A DNA stretch of 64,000 bases from Pseudeuparius sepicola (Eukaryota; Arthropoda; Insecta; Coleoptera; Anthribidae). Location: NCBI GenBank assembly GCA_963920635.1, contig OY987303.1, positions 49,909,223 to 49,973,222 of the forward strand, written 5' to 3'. Shown here one piece after another: positions 22,071 to 34,072 of the stretch. The notes beneath the pieces were generated by a model. The model had not been told where the DNA came from, did no database searches, and saw only the letters and a program-made list of their open reading frames with translations. A program made the position numbers and the translations under genes. Numbering within the stretch: position 1 is the first letter of the stretch; every line of letters starts with the position of its first letter.

Positions 22071-24139
22071 ACTTAATTTATTCACAATCAAAATTACCCG
22101 TGTATTTTCTTTTTATTCAAAGATCTAGATCTATATTAAGGGCCCTAGGGGCTTTTAAAATGGCCCCTAAAACTTCGTTTTTCGCTATATCTTTTAAACG
22201 GCTTGATCGATTTCGATGATACTTGGTTCCATAGATCATTATCTCGCACGATTATTTTATTATTTTTTAAATTAATTTAAAGCACTTTGTAGAAAATTTA
22301 ATTCCCTACAAAACACTATTCTATTATTATTTTTTTCATAAATTATGTAGTTTGGAAGATGGTGCCTAATATTCAGCCATCATGCACGTACCCACGCATA
22401 TCTCAATAATCCAGGTTACCTTTGGAAACAAAACAAAACTTAATAATATGCCTGATAATGTGACATTTTGTTCGAGTCTACCTTTTTGTTTTTTATCTAA
22501 TTAAGTAGATAAGTTTAAGTTTAAATCATAAAATCATTATTTAGTAACCATATAATATACAATAGTTTAAATTTCTATGAAAATGCTGGAAATGGTAGAA
22601 AATGTAGACTAAAACCGCTGAGTGATTCACTCAGCGCTAAAACTAAATATCAAACAATATAGTCCTCCTTACGGCAGAATGCGTGCGACGTAAGGGGGAA
22701 GAACTCGAAAATATTATAGAATTAGTCACAGTTCAGGGGCGTAGCTCAATTTTGTGTAATTACTGACTTAATTTTCATATAATTGTTATTTAATTTATTG
22801 TTAATATTATTCTTAACGGTGATGCCTTAGATTATGGAGAAAGGCAAACCCTTATAACATTGGCAATTATTTCTCGTGCTTGAGAATGCAACGTTATCTT
22901 CCCTGTTTACTCATTTTGCACACGTTAACTCCCGAACATACGGAACGCCACAGCTCTCTGAGCCGGCGGAAAAAACTTGCCAGCTACCTAAAAAATGAGG
23001 TCTGTATGGTAGCCCAAATACGCAGTTAACTTTACGTACTATAGAAACAGGCACAAAACGCGTTGGCTAACTGATTTTGTCAGCCGATTCCTTCGCAGAA
23101 GTGCTGTTTAATTTTCATATAATTGTTATTTAATTTATTGTTAATATTATTCTTAACGATGATGCCTTAGATTATGGAGAAAGGCAAACCCTTATAACAT
23201 TGGCAATTATTTCTCGTGCTTGAGAATGCAACGTTATCTTCCCTGTTTACTCATGTTGCACACGTTAACTCCCGAACATACGGAACGCCACAGCTCTCTG
23301 AGCCGGCGGAAAAAACTTGCCAGCTACCTAAAAAATGAGGTCTGTATGGTAGCCCAAATACGCAGTTAACTTTACGTACCATAGAAACAGGCACAAAACG
23401 CGTTGGCTAACTAATTTTGTCAGCCGATTCCTTCGCAGAAGTGCTGTGTTGCCGTATTTCAAAGGCGATGGTAGACGCGACGATGTTGAAAAATATATAA
23501 TAGGTGTTTTATCACACCGCGTTAAAAATAAATGATAAACAAAAATGGGTAAGTGGTCCCGTGATGCGAGCTTTATTTTTTCGGTATAACAGAGTTCAGA
23601 AATTCGGCTTCAATATGATGAAACTTGTATTCGCCAATAAATAACGACTACTCGTATAGGAAATCTCGCAACGCTGCCCGCATTTTTTAGAAACGTTTTC
23701 TTTCGTGCTTTGGACTATAAGCACATCTTAAGTGCAGGCAAATGTTATGTTTCCAATGGTAACAGGATTATTGAGACGATGCGTCGGTACGTACATTGCA
23801 TGGCGGTTGAATATTGGGCGCTATTTCCGAAACTACATAATTTATGAAAAAATTTGTAGACTAATTTGTTGTAGAGAATTAATTGTTTTACAAAGTACTC
23901 TAATTAATTTAAAACATAAATGTGCGTAAAAAGTTATGCTCATAACATAACTATACCTATGATGGGCACAAACCAAAAAAAATCGATCGAGCCGTTTAGA
24001 ATAAATAGCGAAAAACAAAATTTTAAAGCACGTTTTAAAGGCCCGTAGGGCCCTTAATACAAACCTTTGAGCAAAAAAGAAAAAACCAAGTATGTTTCGG
24101 CGGTAATACGTTTGGCATTTGATTGTGAATAACCCTGTA
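22071..24139. mobile_element. 2.07 kb foldback/TIR element with internal tandem duplication
   Basis: The inverted ends include ATTCACAATCAAA (22080) and its mirror ending at 24139 (CCCTGTA). An inner pair around TTAAGGGCCCTA (about 22137) and TAGGGCCCTTAA (about 24047) follows, and then an arm carrying TCGATCGAGCCGTTTA-type sequence. The left terminal TACAGGG is not preserved. There is no coding frame. A 340-bp tandem duplication sits in the middle. Confidence 0.7.
22768..23447. repeat. Two near-identical 340-bp tandem copies
   Basis: The unit starting TTAATTTTCATATAATTG at 22768 repeats from 23108, period 340. I see only about four differing bases, such as CGGTGATG/CGATGATG and TACTATAG/TACCATAG. 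The unit is relatively GC-rich (AGCCGGCGG, CACAAAACGCGTTGG). The identity points to a recent duplication or a homogenised array. Confidence 0.9.
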
Positions 24140-25444
24140 TATTATGTATTCTCACAATAGGCGCTTTAAAACTGCGGATGATAGCGACTATAGGCTAGCG
24201 GGTGTTGTGTGCGGCAGTGACGTGTCATATTCGACATACAGAGGCACCAAAAAAATTAAGATTATTTCAATTGAATTATTTGAATAAAAACGTGCTTTAT
24301 GAAATCAAACTCCTATCCTGCAAATATTTTTGGGAAACATGCTACCGTATCGAGGAAATATTTAATTTCCTTTCTTGCCAATCAATAAATTTTAATTTGG
24401 AACCGCTTTTATATACACTCGAGTCAAAAAGATACAAACAAACGTACATAATAAATTACTACGACACGCTATTATGTTACCGATTTTTGTAATGGAACAC
24501 CTTTTCATTATATTATGGAAAGCTATACAACATTCATACATTGTCAGACAGTGCAGTGTAGGGAGATTTATTTTCCATAGAATTGCTCATTTGGAAACGT
24601 TTCTCGCGCGCCACTGCAGTGTAATATCCGCAGATTCTCAAACCGTGCGTGTCAAATGGTGAATACTAGAAACCTTTGTATATCTTGAAAAAAATCCCTA
24701 TTGAAATGTTAATCATTCATTGGTGTATCCTTGGCACAATCACGAATTTCGGGATGATCCAAATTACGTCATCTGTGTAACTTTAGCGGTTTGAACGTGA
24801 ATGCGTTTCGGATGTTCTCGACATAAACCACTATTCAAGTTGTTGATATTTATGATATTCGTAGCTATTCGTTCGAAATTTTGTAAAAATGAAAATATTA
24901 GAGAACTGTAATTTATCTACAAAGTAACTATATGAACGAAAATCCTCTTATTAGGCAGGTGAAGTAATACGTCCTTGTTTTAGATTCTTGTTTCTAAACG
25001 GCAGGCACATATTTTCCATATTTGGTAGTATATTTATACCGCTAATTGATAAACAAAATCTAGACACCTGTTTCACTGACCAACATATAAAGATTTCCAG
25101 TTATTATATTGGTCTATGTGTTACTTATATCAGTTCAAAGTGAAAAGTACGCAAGATCAATGAAATTTACATTTTTAGATCAACTCTCCTTTTATCTTTA
25201 AGAGGTTTGAGATTTTTTGTGGGTTTGAGCTTGAAAGAAATCTTTATTAGGGTCTAAAGAATAAATTACTACAGCCTAAAGCTTAATCTGTCGAGTTTCA
25301 CAGTAGGGGTGGTTAAAATTCGACACTTTTGTGGTTTCTCATATTTAACACATAGATAAAGAAAAATTTACTTTAGGTGTCATGAGTCTTTTGAAAAAGA
25401 GTAGTTTTCGTTGTGTCATGTTTCTTAAAGGTACCATAACTTTT
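24140..25444. other. No supported feature
   Basis: AT-rich sequence. A 96-codon + frame at 24202-24492 has no family signature, and I treat it as chance. Confidence 0.35.
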
Positions 25445-25690
25445 TTGTTTGTGAATATTTTCGATTTCGGTAAAAACGTTTTTGTTTATTTTTTTACGTT
25501 GTAGAGATACCTATGTTTTCTTTGGTTAGGTAGCGGTTTTAAAGAAAAAATCCCCAAATGTGTCAAGATTGATTCTTTAAAACCACTACTCAAAGAAAAT
25601 ATCTCTATACACCAATGAATTCTACTTAAAAAATAAACAAAAATGTTTTTATCAAAATCGAAAATGTTCCCAAACAAAAAATTATTTGGA
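25445..25690. repeat. Hairpin with ~110 bp imperfect arms
   Basis: TTTTCGATTTCGGTAAAAAC and its mirror (GTTTTTATCAAAATCGAAAA) bracket arms that also share AAAGAAAATATC-type words. Likely the centre of a foldback element. A GCCCTGTGTAG-type end at about 25760 may be its right terminus. Confidence 0.55.
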
Positions 25691-25769
25691 ATAAGGAACA
25701 CATCTACGATGAAGCCTTATCACAAAAATTTTATAAAGGCGTCTCATTTTTTTATCGAAACGCCCTGTG

Positions 25770-28555
25770 TAGGCACAATAGTTAACGCACATAAATGTTT
25801 TTTGCAGCGCAGCATATAAATAAATATACACAGAAATAATATACAAATGGAGATGTCGCGGCAGTTTCTCTTGCAGACCGGAAGTGGCTAATTTGATAGT
25901 GAAAATGCCGTTCAAATTTTTGAGATAGTCATTTTAGAAAACGTAATTATGTTACCGTTCAACTATGGGTGCAGTAAAAAACCGGTAAAACGAGAACAAT
26001 ATATTATATCTGTTTTAAAACTTATCTGTGCGCAATCAAGAGCAAACTTTGTGTTGTTTAGGTACAAGATGTTGGTTCTATCAAAATTTGTCATGTAATT
26101 TATAAAAGTACGAAACTTGTAGGTAAAACATCATTATAGGACAGTACTGATTAGCCTGATGGCTATATAATGTAATGTACCTACTTAGATAAATTTTTTG
26201 TATACTATTACTGATGATATAAATAAGTATAGTTCAATACTACCCTACTTGGTTTTTGTTCTCCTCAAACATATTTTCTTATTATTAAAACGAATTCAAA
26301 ATCTGAAAGAGTAAGGACTTTTTTGCATAAAAAGTTTTCGAAATTGTTTGCTCTTAAAAATTGCACTGCGTATGTATCATGTTTTAATCAACTTGTATTT
26401 ATGTGTCTGACTATATTGACGCTACTAGGCCAAGGAAATACTCATAAAACGATGGGGAAAATGTTGAGCAAGCAAGAAGATCTCAATTTTGGTAATCTTG
26501 AAAGAAATCGTTAAAAAGCAAAGTCAGTCTTTGTCAGTAATTTCAGTGTCTACATTGCATTCAAATTCAATGCAATACATAATGAAAGCATCGTTAAATA
26601 GCGTTCTTTTATTGTTGAATTTGCTTGCTATCGCGGCAGAACAGAACCAAGAAAACAAAATGAACCAAAAATAACAATAACAGGTGCAATGATATAGAAG
26701 AACAAATATAAGCATATAATGTATAGGTAGAAGAAGCAAATATAAACAAATATAAACAAATAATTCACGCCTTATGCAACGACATAAACATTAACTTTTT
26801 GCAGTTAACTATATTCCTATACAATGTTGACACAAGTTGACAAAATCAAGCAAAAAAATACTGATAACACCAAATGATTGAGATAGCTATTATAGGTACC
26901 TATGTGTTAGGTAGGTATTATATAAATTAGAAGGAAAACTTTATTATAATATCTAAACCGGTTAGATTTATCGAAATTAAAATAATAGTAACTTTTTTAC
27001 GTTGTTCAAAAGGATATGCACATACCTACTGTTTCAGATTCTGGATTCATTTCCTCAGAACTACTCTACAGACAAAAAGTATCTCACGATTTATCAAAGC
27101 AGTAGAGCCCTTTATGAGGAACGTTTTAAATAATTATAAAACAGGGTGGTACCTAACTAAATATTTACCGTATGAATGCGAGTGTAAAAGTGTAAAGTAA
27201 AAGTTTGGCAAAAATAAAAACCATGTACCTATATGTGATATTTTAAATAAAATGAAAATATAATTTTATTATAATATTAAAATTAAAATATAATTTTATT
27301 TAAAATATACAGAATGAATCAGTTTCTGTAGCAGAACTTTAACACTGCATAGACAATGACGTTTTAAAACAAAGATTTCATAGCAATATAAGGTCCAGAA
27401 ACGCTTCATTTTCAACACACAGGGCGTTGCAATTTTGGGGCTCAAATTACATGTCTTTTATTCTTTATACTTTTCCAAATAGAGCTATTAGAGCGTTGTG
27501 GGAATATAATGCGTGATGTATATAAGTAGGTATATGTATAATATGTGACGTATAGGTATAAGTAATTACCAAAATTATTTACAAAATTCAAAGTAACATT
27601 CTACGTTTCAAGACCCAACAGCAACGTTATTTGTATAAGACATGTTGGGCCAAATTGTCTTTTATTTGGGTAGGTAGGTATATTTATAGTTTCGATTTGG
27701 AAATTGCCAATTTACTTTTTCCGTTTTGTCAAAACCAACCTGATTTGACTCGTCGTGATTTTTAGATTAAGAAATGGTCTAATGTAAGTGATATTCATGT
27801 TAAAAATTAATTTTGCTCTGGCGTATAACGTAAATAATAGTGAAAATTAGAATTTTTATTGTCTGAACTGTCTGAAGTCGTATAAACAAATCATTTTTGA
27901 TGTATTGTAAACCTGGAACAATCGAATCCATATGGACGAGTCAAAAATAGAGCTTGCGTAAAATTTTCTTTTCACAATAACTAATGCCATAAATTTACAA
28001 TATGTAGTTACACACTGTGTATTTCATTACCACAAATTGTGGTGATATTGGCATTACCCAGAAAAATAAATTATACATAATATGCAAAAAATATGTTCGT
28101 TTATGTAAAAAATATCAATATCAAAAATCAACTAAAACGGAGTTTGCTCAAAAGCAATTTGACGTTCTCTTTGTGCCTAAACATCGTCTTACGTTATAGA
28201 ACATTTTAAACTGTCTCTATAAGTTTAAGATTTGTAGAAACTTACCTTCGCCAGTGAGTGGAAAATGATTAATTTGTTATTTCATCACGATAGACAATAA
28301 CCGCCCGTACCAATTTTCTACAATATTTTCAAGTTGTTTTAACTTTCGAAAATGCATTGATGCATTGTTAAAAGTAGGCTGTTGCCCGTAGGCAACTTGA
28401 ATCATCACATCAATTATATTAAATTAAACGAACAATGTTCTCATGCGCCTTTAAAATTTTCATTCATATCTATTTTCCTCGTATTTTCCAATCACCACAT
28501 CTCATATTATGACATCGTCACTACCACCACTAGTTAAATCCCAGGGGTGTTCCTA
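25770..28555. other. Long AT-rich stretch, nothing supported
   Basis: About 2.8 kb. It has GTAGGTAGGTA-type simple sequence near 26900 and 27660, and repeated AATATAATTTTATT near 27240-27305. No coding frame or transposon end is clear. Confidence 0.4.
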
Positions 28556-28790
28556 GTCACACTCACTTCTTTTTCGACTTGCTCCGATGTTCACTTGTTT
28601 TTCATGACGTAGGTATACCCTGTGCCGCGACCGACGCGCTAACAAGTGCCCCCGAGACTGTTGTGGTTGTGAGAGGCGTCGCAGGTCGCAGCAGGCCGAT
28701 CGTGGGTTGCTTATTCTGCTGTTTCTATCAGCAGTGACGTGGCATGGTGTAAGCACGGGAGGTGCAGACTTGAAAATGTAAACAAAAATG
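28556..28790 (-). promoter_or_regulatory. CpG-rich candidate promoter / non-coding first exon
   Basis: An isolated GC- and CpG-rich block (for example CCGCGACCGACGCGC near 28624-28640) in AT-rich surroundings. It has two CRE-like TGACGT words and, on the minus strand, a donor-like GAA|GTGAGTG near 28564. It could be the missing 5' exon of painless, which needs an upstream non-coding exon on this strand. This is inference from composition only. Confidence 0.3.
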
Positions 28791-29510
28791 AATATTTTCC
28801 GTAGCTGGACCATCTTATCCGAAGGATGGAAGAACACTACCTACCGAAGTGATAATACTTTCAAATTCCACTTTTTCTTTTTGGTCTTTACATTTCAGGT
28901 GCAACATTTCGTTTCTCGTTTTCGAGATATTTAGCTGTTTAACTTAAAATATGACAACCATCTCAATGCTGTTTTGACACTAAAAACCAAGATTTTGGGA
29001 TTGATATCATAAAAAAGGAGCAATAAACCAAAAAGTGTCGATTTCATTACAAAAAAGTACAAATCAACTAAATTCCACTCTACGCAACACAGAATTGTAT
29101 AATTTTTTTTCCAGGGGTAAAGTTGAACCCACGGAGCACGCCTATGAAATTATTTTTTTACTCAAAAATAATTTTAATTTTAAGTTTTGGGACCGCTGAC
29201 CTTGGTCCTTGTTCCATCCGCATCCTAATTTAAAGTCTGAAATGTTGCCATACTTCATAAAAATTGTAATCTGACAAAATATAACAATTTTATTATTTTC
29301 GAGTTTTTAAAAAGTAGGTATAACTTCATAATATGTACTCCAGAGGTTCAACTTTACTCCTGGTTAAAATTTTTGTACGGGACAAAGACTCGCCCAGTAT
29401 ATAGTACCTACTTTGTATTTCTGAAACGTACCTTTGATTTAATTTTGCTCATCATAGTCATCATTGATATTTACACCCTAATATATAAACCTACAAAATA
29501 TGCATATAAA
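28791..29510. other. No supported feature
   Basis: AT-rich, non-coding as far as can be read. Confidence 0.35.
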
Positions 29511-29935
29511 TACAGGGTGGACCCAGATGGACTATACAATAGGTGTAAAAGACAAAAAAATTTCAAGTTGAAACTTGAGCTTTGGGGGATCAGCCTTGCT
29601 TGATTAGAAACTAATTTGCACCGTATTGTTATATTTTAAAAATCAAGCAGGCCTTGACGGGCAATTTATTCATTTTCAGTTCAGGTAAACTATACCTTTT
29701 CCTTAAGAGATATCGAAATATTTTATTAGAAAAAGTTGTTCAGAATGCAAATCCAAGTCCCCGTAACAAATTTTAAAACAATCGGCATACTTTGATTTTC
29801 TTCCAAAAAATAAAGTTGAAATTTGACATAAAAATCAAATTATTAACTGGCTGATTTTTGTTAAACTTTGTAAGTGGATACTAAGTCTTGTTAAATTTTT
29901 TGAAATTAAACAAAAATTGGTAACGGAAGTATTTT
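29511..29935. mobile_element. Half copy of the 5105-5691 foldback family
   Basis: TACAGGGTGGACCCAGATGG at 29511 is followed by the family's CAAGTTGAAACTTGAGC and GGGATCAGCC words. The mirrored half is absent, so it is a truncated copy. Confidence 0.6.
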
Positions 29936-30330
29936 GAAATGACAAATGACAGTTGACCTACATGCGCCGTAAATAAATGTTTAATTTCGCTATATGTGAT
30001 TTAATATAGTTATACATTGTAAAAAGTTAAACAAAAAAAAAACAGTTAATATTTTTGCTTTCCTAAAGAAATGACAAGTGACAGTGGACCTATATGCGCC
30101 GTAAATAAATGTTTAATTTCGCTATATATGATTCAATATAGTTACATTGCAAAAAGTTAAACAAAAAAAAACAGTTAATATTTTTGCCTAGTCTATACCA
30201 GTGAGAAGTGACAGCTGCTGACGTACATGCGGCTCAGATAAATGTTTAATTTTGTATAAGTTACATTCTATTTGTAAAAGGGAATGATCATCTGCAATAA
30301 AAACGTAGTTAATATTTTTGCCTTTTGCCG
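29936..30330. repeat. Three tandem ~132-bp repeats
   Basis: Units start near 29936, 30068 and 30200. Each carries GACAGTTGACCTACATGCG-like sequence, then AATAAATGTTTAATTT and CAGTTAATATTTTTGC. The first two units are close; the third is diverged. Non-coding. Confidence 0.8.
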
Positions 30331-30411
30331 AAATAGAAAATTATCCGATTTTTATCCCTCTTTATCGATCTAAGTTACTTCCATATTCTTAAAATGTTTA
30401 ATTTTTTAATA

Positions 30412-31396
30412 TACAATGTGGATAGAAATTGTGGAATATTGCTTATATTTCTTAAAATATTCCTCATATCTCATATCAAAAACATGTTTTAATAAAAGTG
30501 TTAGGGGAAATTATTTCCCGTTTAGTGATATCAAGCAATCTTTAGTAGCACAAAAAATGTGGTTGCCATGGTAACCGACTTGATTTTTTTAAATGGCATC
30601 ATATACGTTTTTTGGTGAAAATTGATACATTGGAACTTTCTGAATACGATACAATATAATTTTAATGGGGTCGCATAAGAAAAAAATACAAAAAAAATAA
30701 GTTTTCTATTATGCTATTGACAATGTTTATCAAAATAATTATTAACATCAAGTTAGCCATGCCAAAATCAGAACAATGGGAAACTGTCACTAGCTGTCAG
30801 TTGCTTGTAATTGTGTGCATTGTTACAGTAAACGTACTTTTTTTACTCAATTTTCTGTGTAAGTACTTAAAGTACTTTGTAAGTTATAATGGCGCTTGAA
30901 TTAAGTGAAACGAAAAGAATACAGGTTAACATACTAAGTACTTAAGTACACAGAAAATTGAGTAAAAAAGTACGTTTAGTGTAAGAATGCACACAATTAC
31001 AAGCAACTGACAGCTAGTGACAGTTTCCCATTGTTCTGATTTTGGCATGGCTATCTTGATGTTAATAACTATTTTGATAAACATTGCATGTCAATAGCAT
31101 AGTAGAAAACTTAATTTTTTTGTATTTTTTTCTTATGAGACCTCATTAAAATTGTATTGTATCGTATTCAGAAAGTTCCAATGTATTAATTTTCACCAAA
31201 AAAGTATATGGTGCCATTTAAAAAAATTAAATCGGTTACCATGGCAACCACACTTTTTTGCGCTACGAAAGATTGCTTGATATCACTAAACGAGAAATGA
31301 TTTCCCCTAACACTTTTATTAAAACATGTTTTTGATATGAGGAATATTTTAAGAAATACCTATAAGCAATATCCCACAATTTCTATCCACACTGTA
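30412..31396. mobile_element. Foldback element, 985 bp
   Basis: TACAATGTGGATAGAAATTG at the left mirrors CAATTTCTATCCACACTGTA at the right. The arms pair almost continuously to a centre near 30900, including GGTTGCCATGGTAACCGA and its complement. Near-complete pairing with almost no spacer. Confidence 0.85.
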
Positions 31397-31784
31397 ATAT
31401 GTTAGCAAGGGAAGTTTTTTTACCTAAATAAGAGTCTAAAAAAAAACAGTTAACATTTTTGCTCGAAATTTCTAACGAAAAATAGGTGTTTTTTGAGGTA
31501 ACTCAAGGTTCCGTTTTTTCAAAATGTTTAATTTTTGGTTTCTACCTACGTATTTACTTATAACTTTGATATGGTAAAACAAAATTCCAGTTAATATTTT
31601 TTTATAGGTCAAATTCTATTTTCCCTGGCCTTTATATTGGGTTTTCTTGTCGCAAATGGCCTCCCCTGTCACCCAGAGCCGTTTGATCCATGACTTAACG
31701 GGACACCCTGTATAGCTACGCAATAAACCTATTGTAGGTCTGTGATAATGATCTTTAGAGGAAATTTATTTAAATACATAGAGG
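31397..31784. other. No supported feature
   Basis: AT-rich. It contains a lone GGGACACCCTGTATA end near 31700, a stray terminus of the foldback family. Confidence 0.4.
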
Positions 31785-33187
31785 GTGTTCAGATTTGATC
31801 CGGAATACTTCTGTTACAGGAATATTCCGGATCAAATCCTTGTAACATTGTGATATTGCACCATTTTGATGATTTTGATAATAAGTGCCCTTATGCACTT
31901 GTGGGACATATAGTCATTGTGGCACTATTCCACGGCCTGCTATGATTTTATTGCGATGCGATTTTTTGGAAAATGCTAATAGGTATTTTTTTTTATTGAA
32001 AATCTGACTACTTCTATACAGGGCCTTAAAGTTGGGAAAATTGAAACAGAAAAAGAAAACCATCCTACCGTTTTAAAATAATATCGAATTCTGAAAAGAG
32101 AGGATATATATTATGGCATATATTTATGTATTATTTTAAAACGGTAGGATGGTGTTTGTTTTCCGTTTCATTTGTTAGTGGCAAATTTTTAGGATGTTTC
32201 AATTAAGTTTACCCGATTTTAAAAAAATTCCAAAGCACTCATGATTTTTAATTGAAAATAAAAAACAATTTTTCCAAGTATTAAAAGGTGCTGTATACAA
32301 AATATATTAGGTTAGGTGCTGTAGAAATGTTAGTTGCCGATGTAAATTCATAAAACTTGGGATATTTGGGTTTCAAGGAGTGCCGATTAAAGCTAGTGTG
32401 CCAGATTTTCGATAAAAAAATCGCTAATAGCATTTTTCAAAATATCGCATCGAAAAAAAAACATACTTTTATGGCATATTTAAGCATTATTTAAAAAAGA
32501 TAAAACGGTATTATTTGCTGTTCTCTTTTATTAAGGTGTCATAACCACACATGGCATTAAATACTACCAACCCAAATGAGTTTTTTGTGTTTATTTTGAA
32601 CACCATTATGTTTTTCTAAAAAAACATTATATTGCGCATGCTTTACCCAAAAATTAGCCAATTCATATGTACCGGCTGGAAAAAAAATAGGTATATTATA
32701 CCTACCTAAAGTTTCTGGTAATTTTGTAATTAGAGAACAAGAAGAAAATACATTTCAGGCATATTGTTTTCGCAAACGAGACATCAGATTTGGCTGTTTT
32801 TTTTTGTCCAAATATGCGCACTATAATGTAGTATTTGAGTTTAGTATTGGTTGGGTTGGCACTATGTGTTATAATGCCCCCTTAATGCGACATTTTTGGG
32901 CTGTTTTCAGTAAGTTGCTCGATTTTCAGATGTTTCCAAAGCAATCCTGATTTTCCCAAATTTAAGGTCCTGTAGAAATGTTATTTAGTCGACGATGAAA
33001 AAATCCCTATTCAAAAAATTCGCATCGAAAAAAACAGCGGGCCGTGGAATAGTGTTGCCACCATGACAATCCACAAGTGCATAAGGACACTGCCTATGCC
33101 CATACGCATACACAAAAAAATCATCAAAATCGTGCAGTGCATCACAATTTTACAGGCGTGTTCCGGATCAAATCTGAGTACCCTGTA
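31785..33187. mobile_element. Foldback element, 1.4 kb
   Basis: CAGATTTGATCCGGAATA near the left end mirrors TTCCGGATCAAATCTGAGT near the right end, which closes with CCCTGTA at 33187. An inner pair (GGCACTATTCCACGGCC and its mirror) supports long arms. Non-coding. Confidence 0.75.
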
Positions 33188-34072
33188 TATGCATTTGTTT
33201 CAAATTTCGCAGATCGATTTTCATCCTGGAAGTAGCAGGAACAAATGTAATAAAACATAATAGTGATATATTTGGGTTATAAGATATAAAAGGCGTAAAC
33301 TATACGCGACTTCCGGAGCCTATAACTTGGCATGATATGAATTTTATTATAAACAATAAGGATGTCACGTACCTACTATGTCCGTATTTTTTTTGCAAAA
33401 TCAGCCTGCAAAATTTGAAACCACAATAGGGAAAATATTTTGTGGATGCTCCATATAGAACAAACTATATCCGCCCTACATAAAGATATATGATATAGGT
33501 AATGTCAGTATGAAGATGATTGTCTAAGCTTGTAGGTATGTACATACATATCTATAATATATTTTACTTAACCTAAATAACGACGACACGACTATATAAC
33601 AATTAACTTTGTCCAGGGACTCTTAAAGGGTCCCTGACTTTGTCTCTCACCCCCTCACTAAACAATCATATCATTAATATCTTACCTGATGTTCACCTTA
33701 TTAACAGACTCGTGACTAAAACTAGTACTAATTGAATAATAACTTGTTCGTCATTTTGATTGAACATTTCGTTATGCCCCCCATATATGGGTTTCGCGCT
33801 AGGCTCTGAAGGCAGTGGGTTTTATACCAACGTGTGGGATTCAAGAATTAGTAAGCATGCAAATATAAATAAATAGAAAGTGATTGAAAATATAAAATTA
33901 AAAGACATATAGAATATTTTTATCGACAATCTCACCCTTCTCCCCCATTTTTAAGATTTTTTTCGCGAGTTCAGGGATAGGGGAGGCTGCTATAACGGTT
34001 ATGACACGCAGTGGTTATGAACAGTATGTGTATTTACCGCAGACCATATACATATATTATTATACAGGGTGT
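33188..34072. other. No supported feature
   Basis: AT-rich, no coding frame or repeat pairing supported. Confidence 0.35.

Noticed and set aside
24202..24492. A 96-codon + strand frame after the 22-24 kb element
   Set aside because: No family motif, no splice sites, and the length is within chance for this region.
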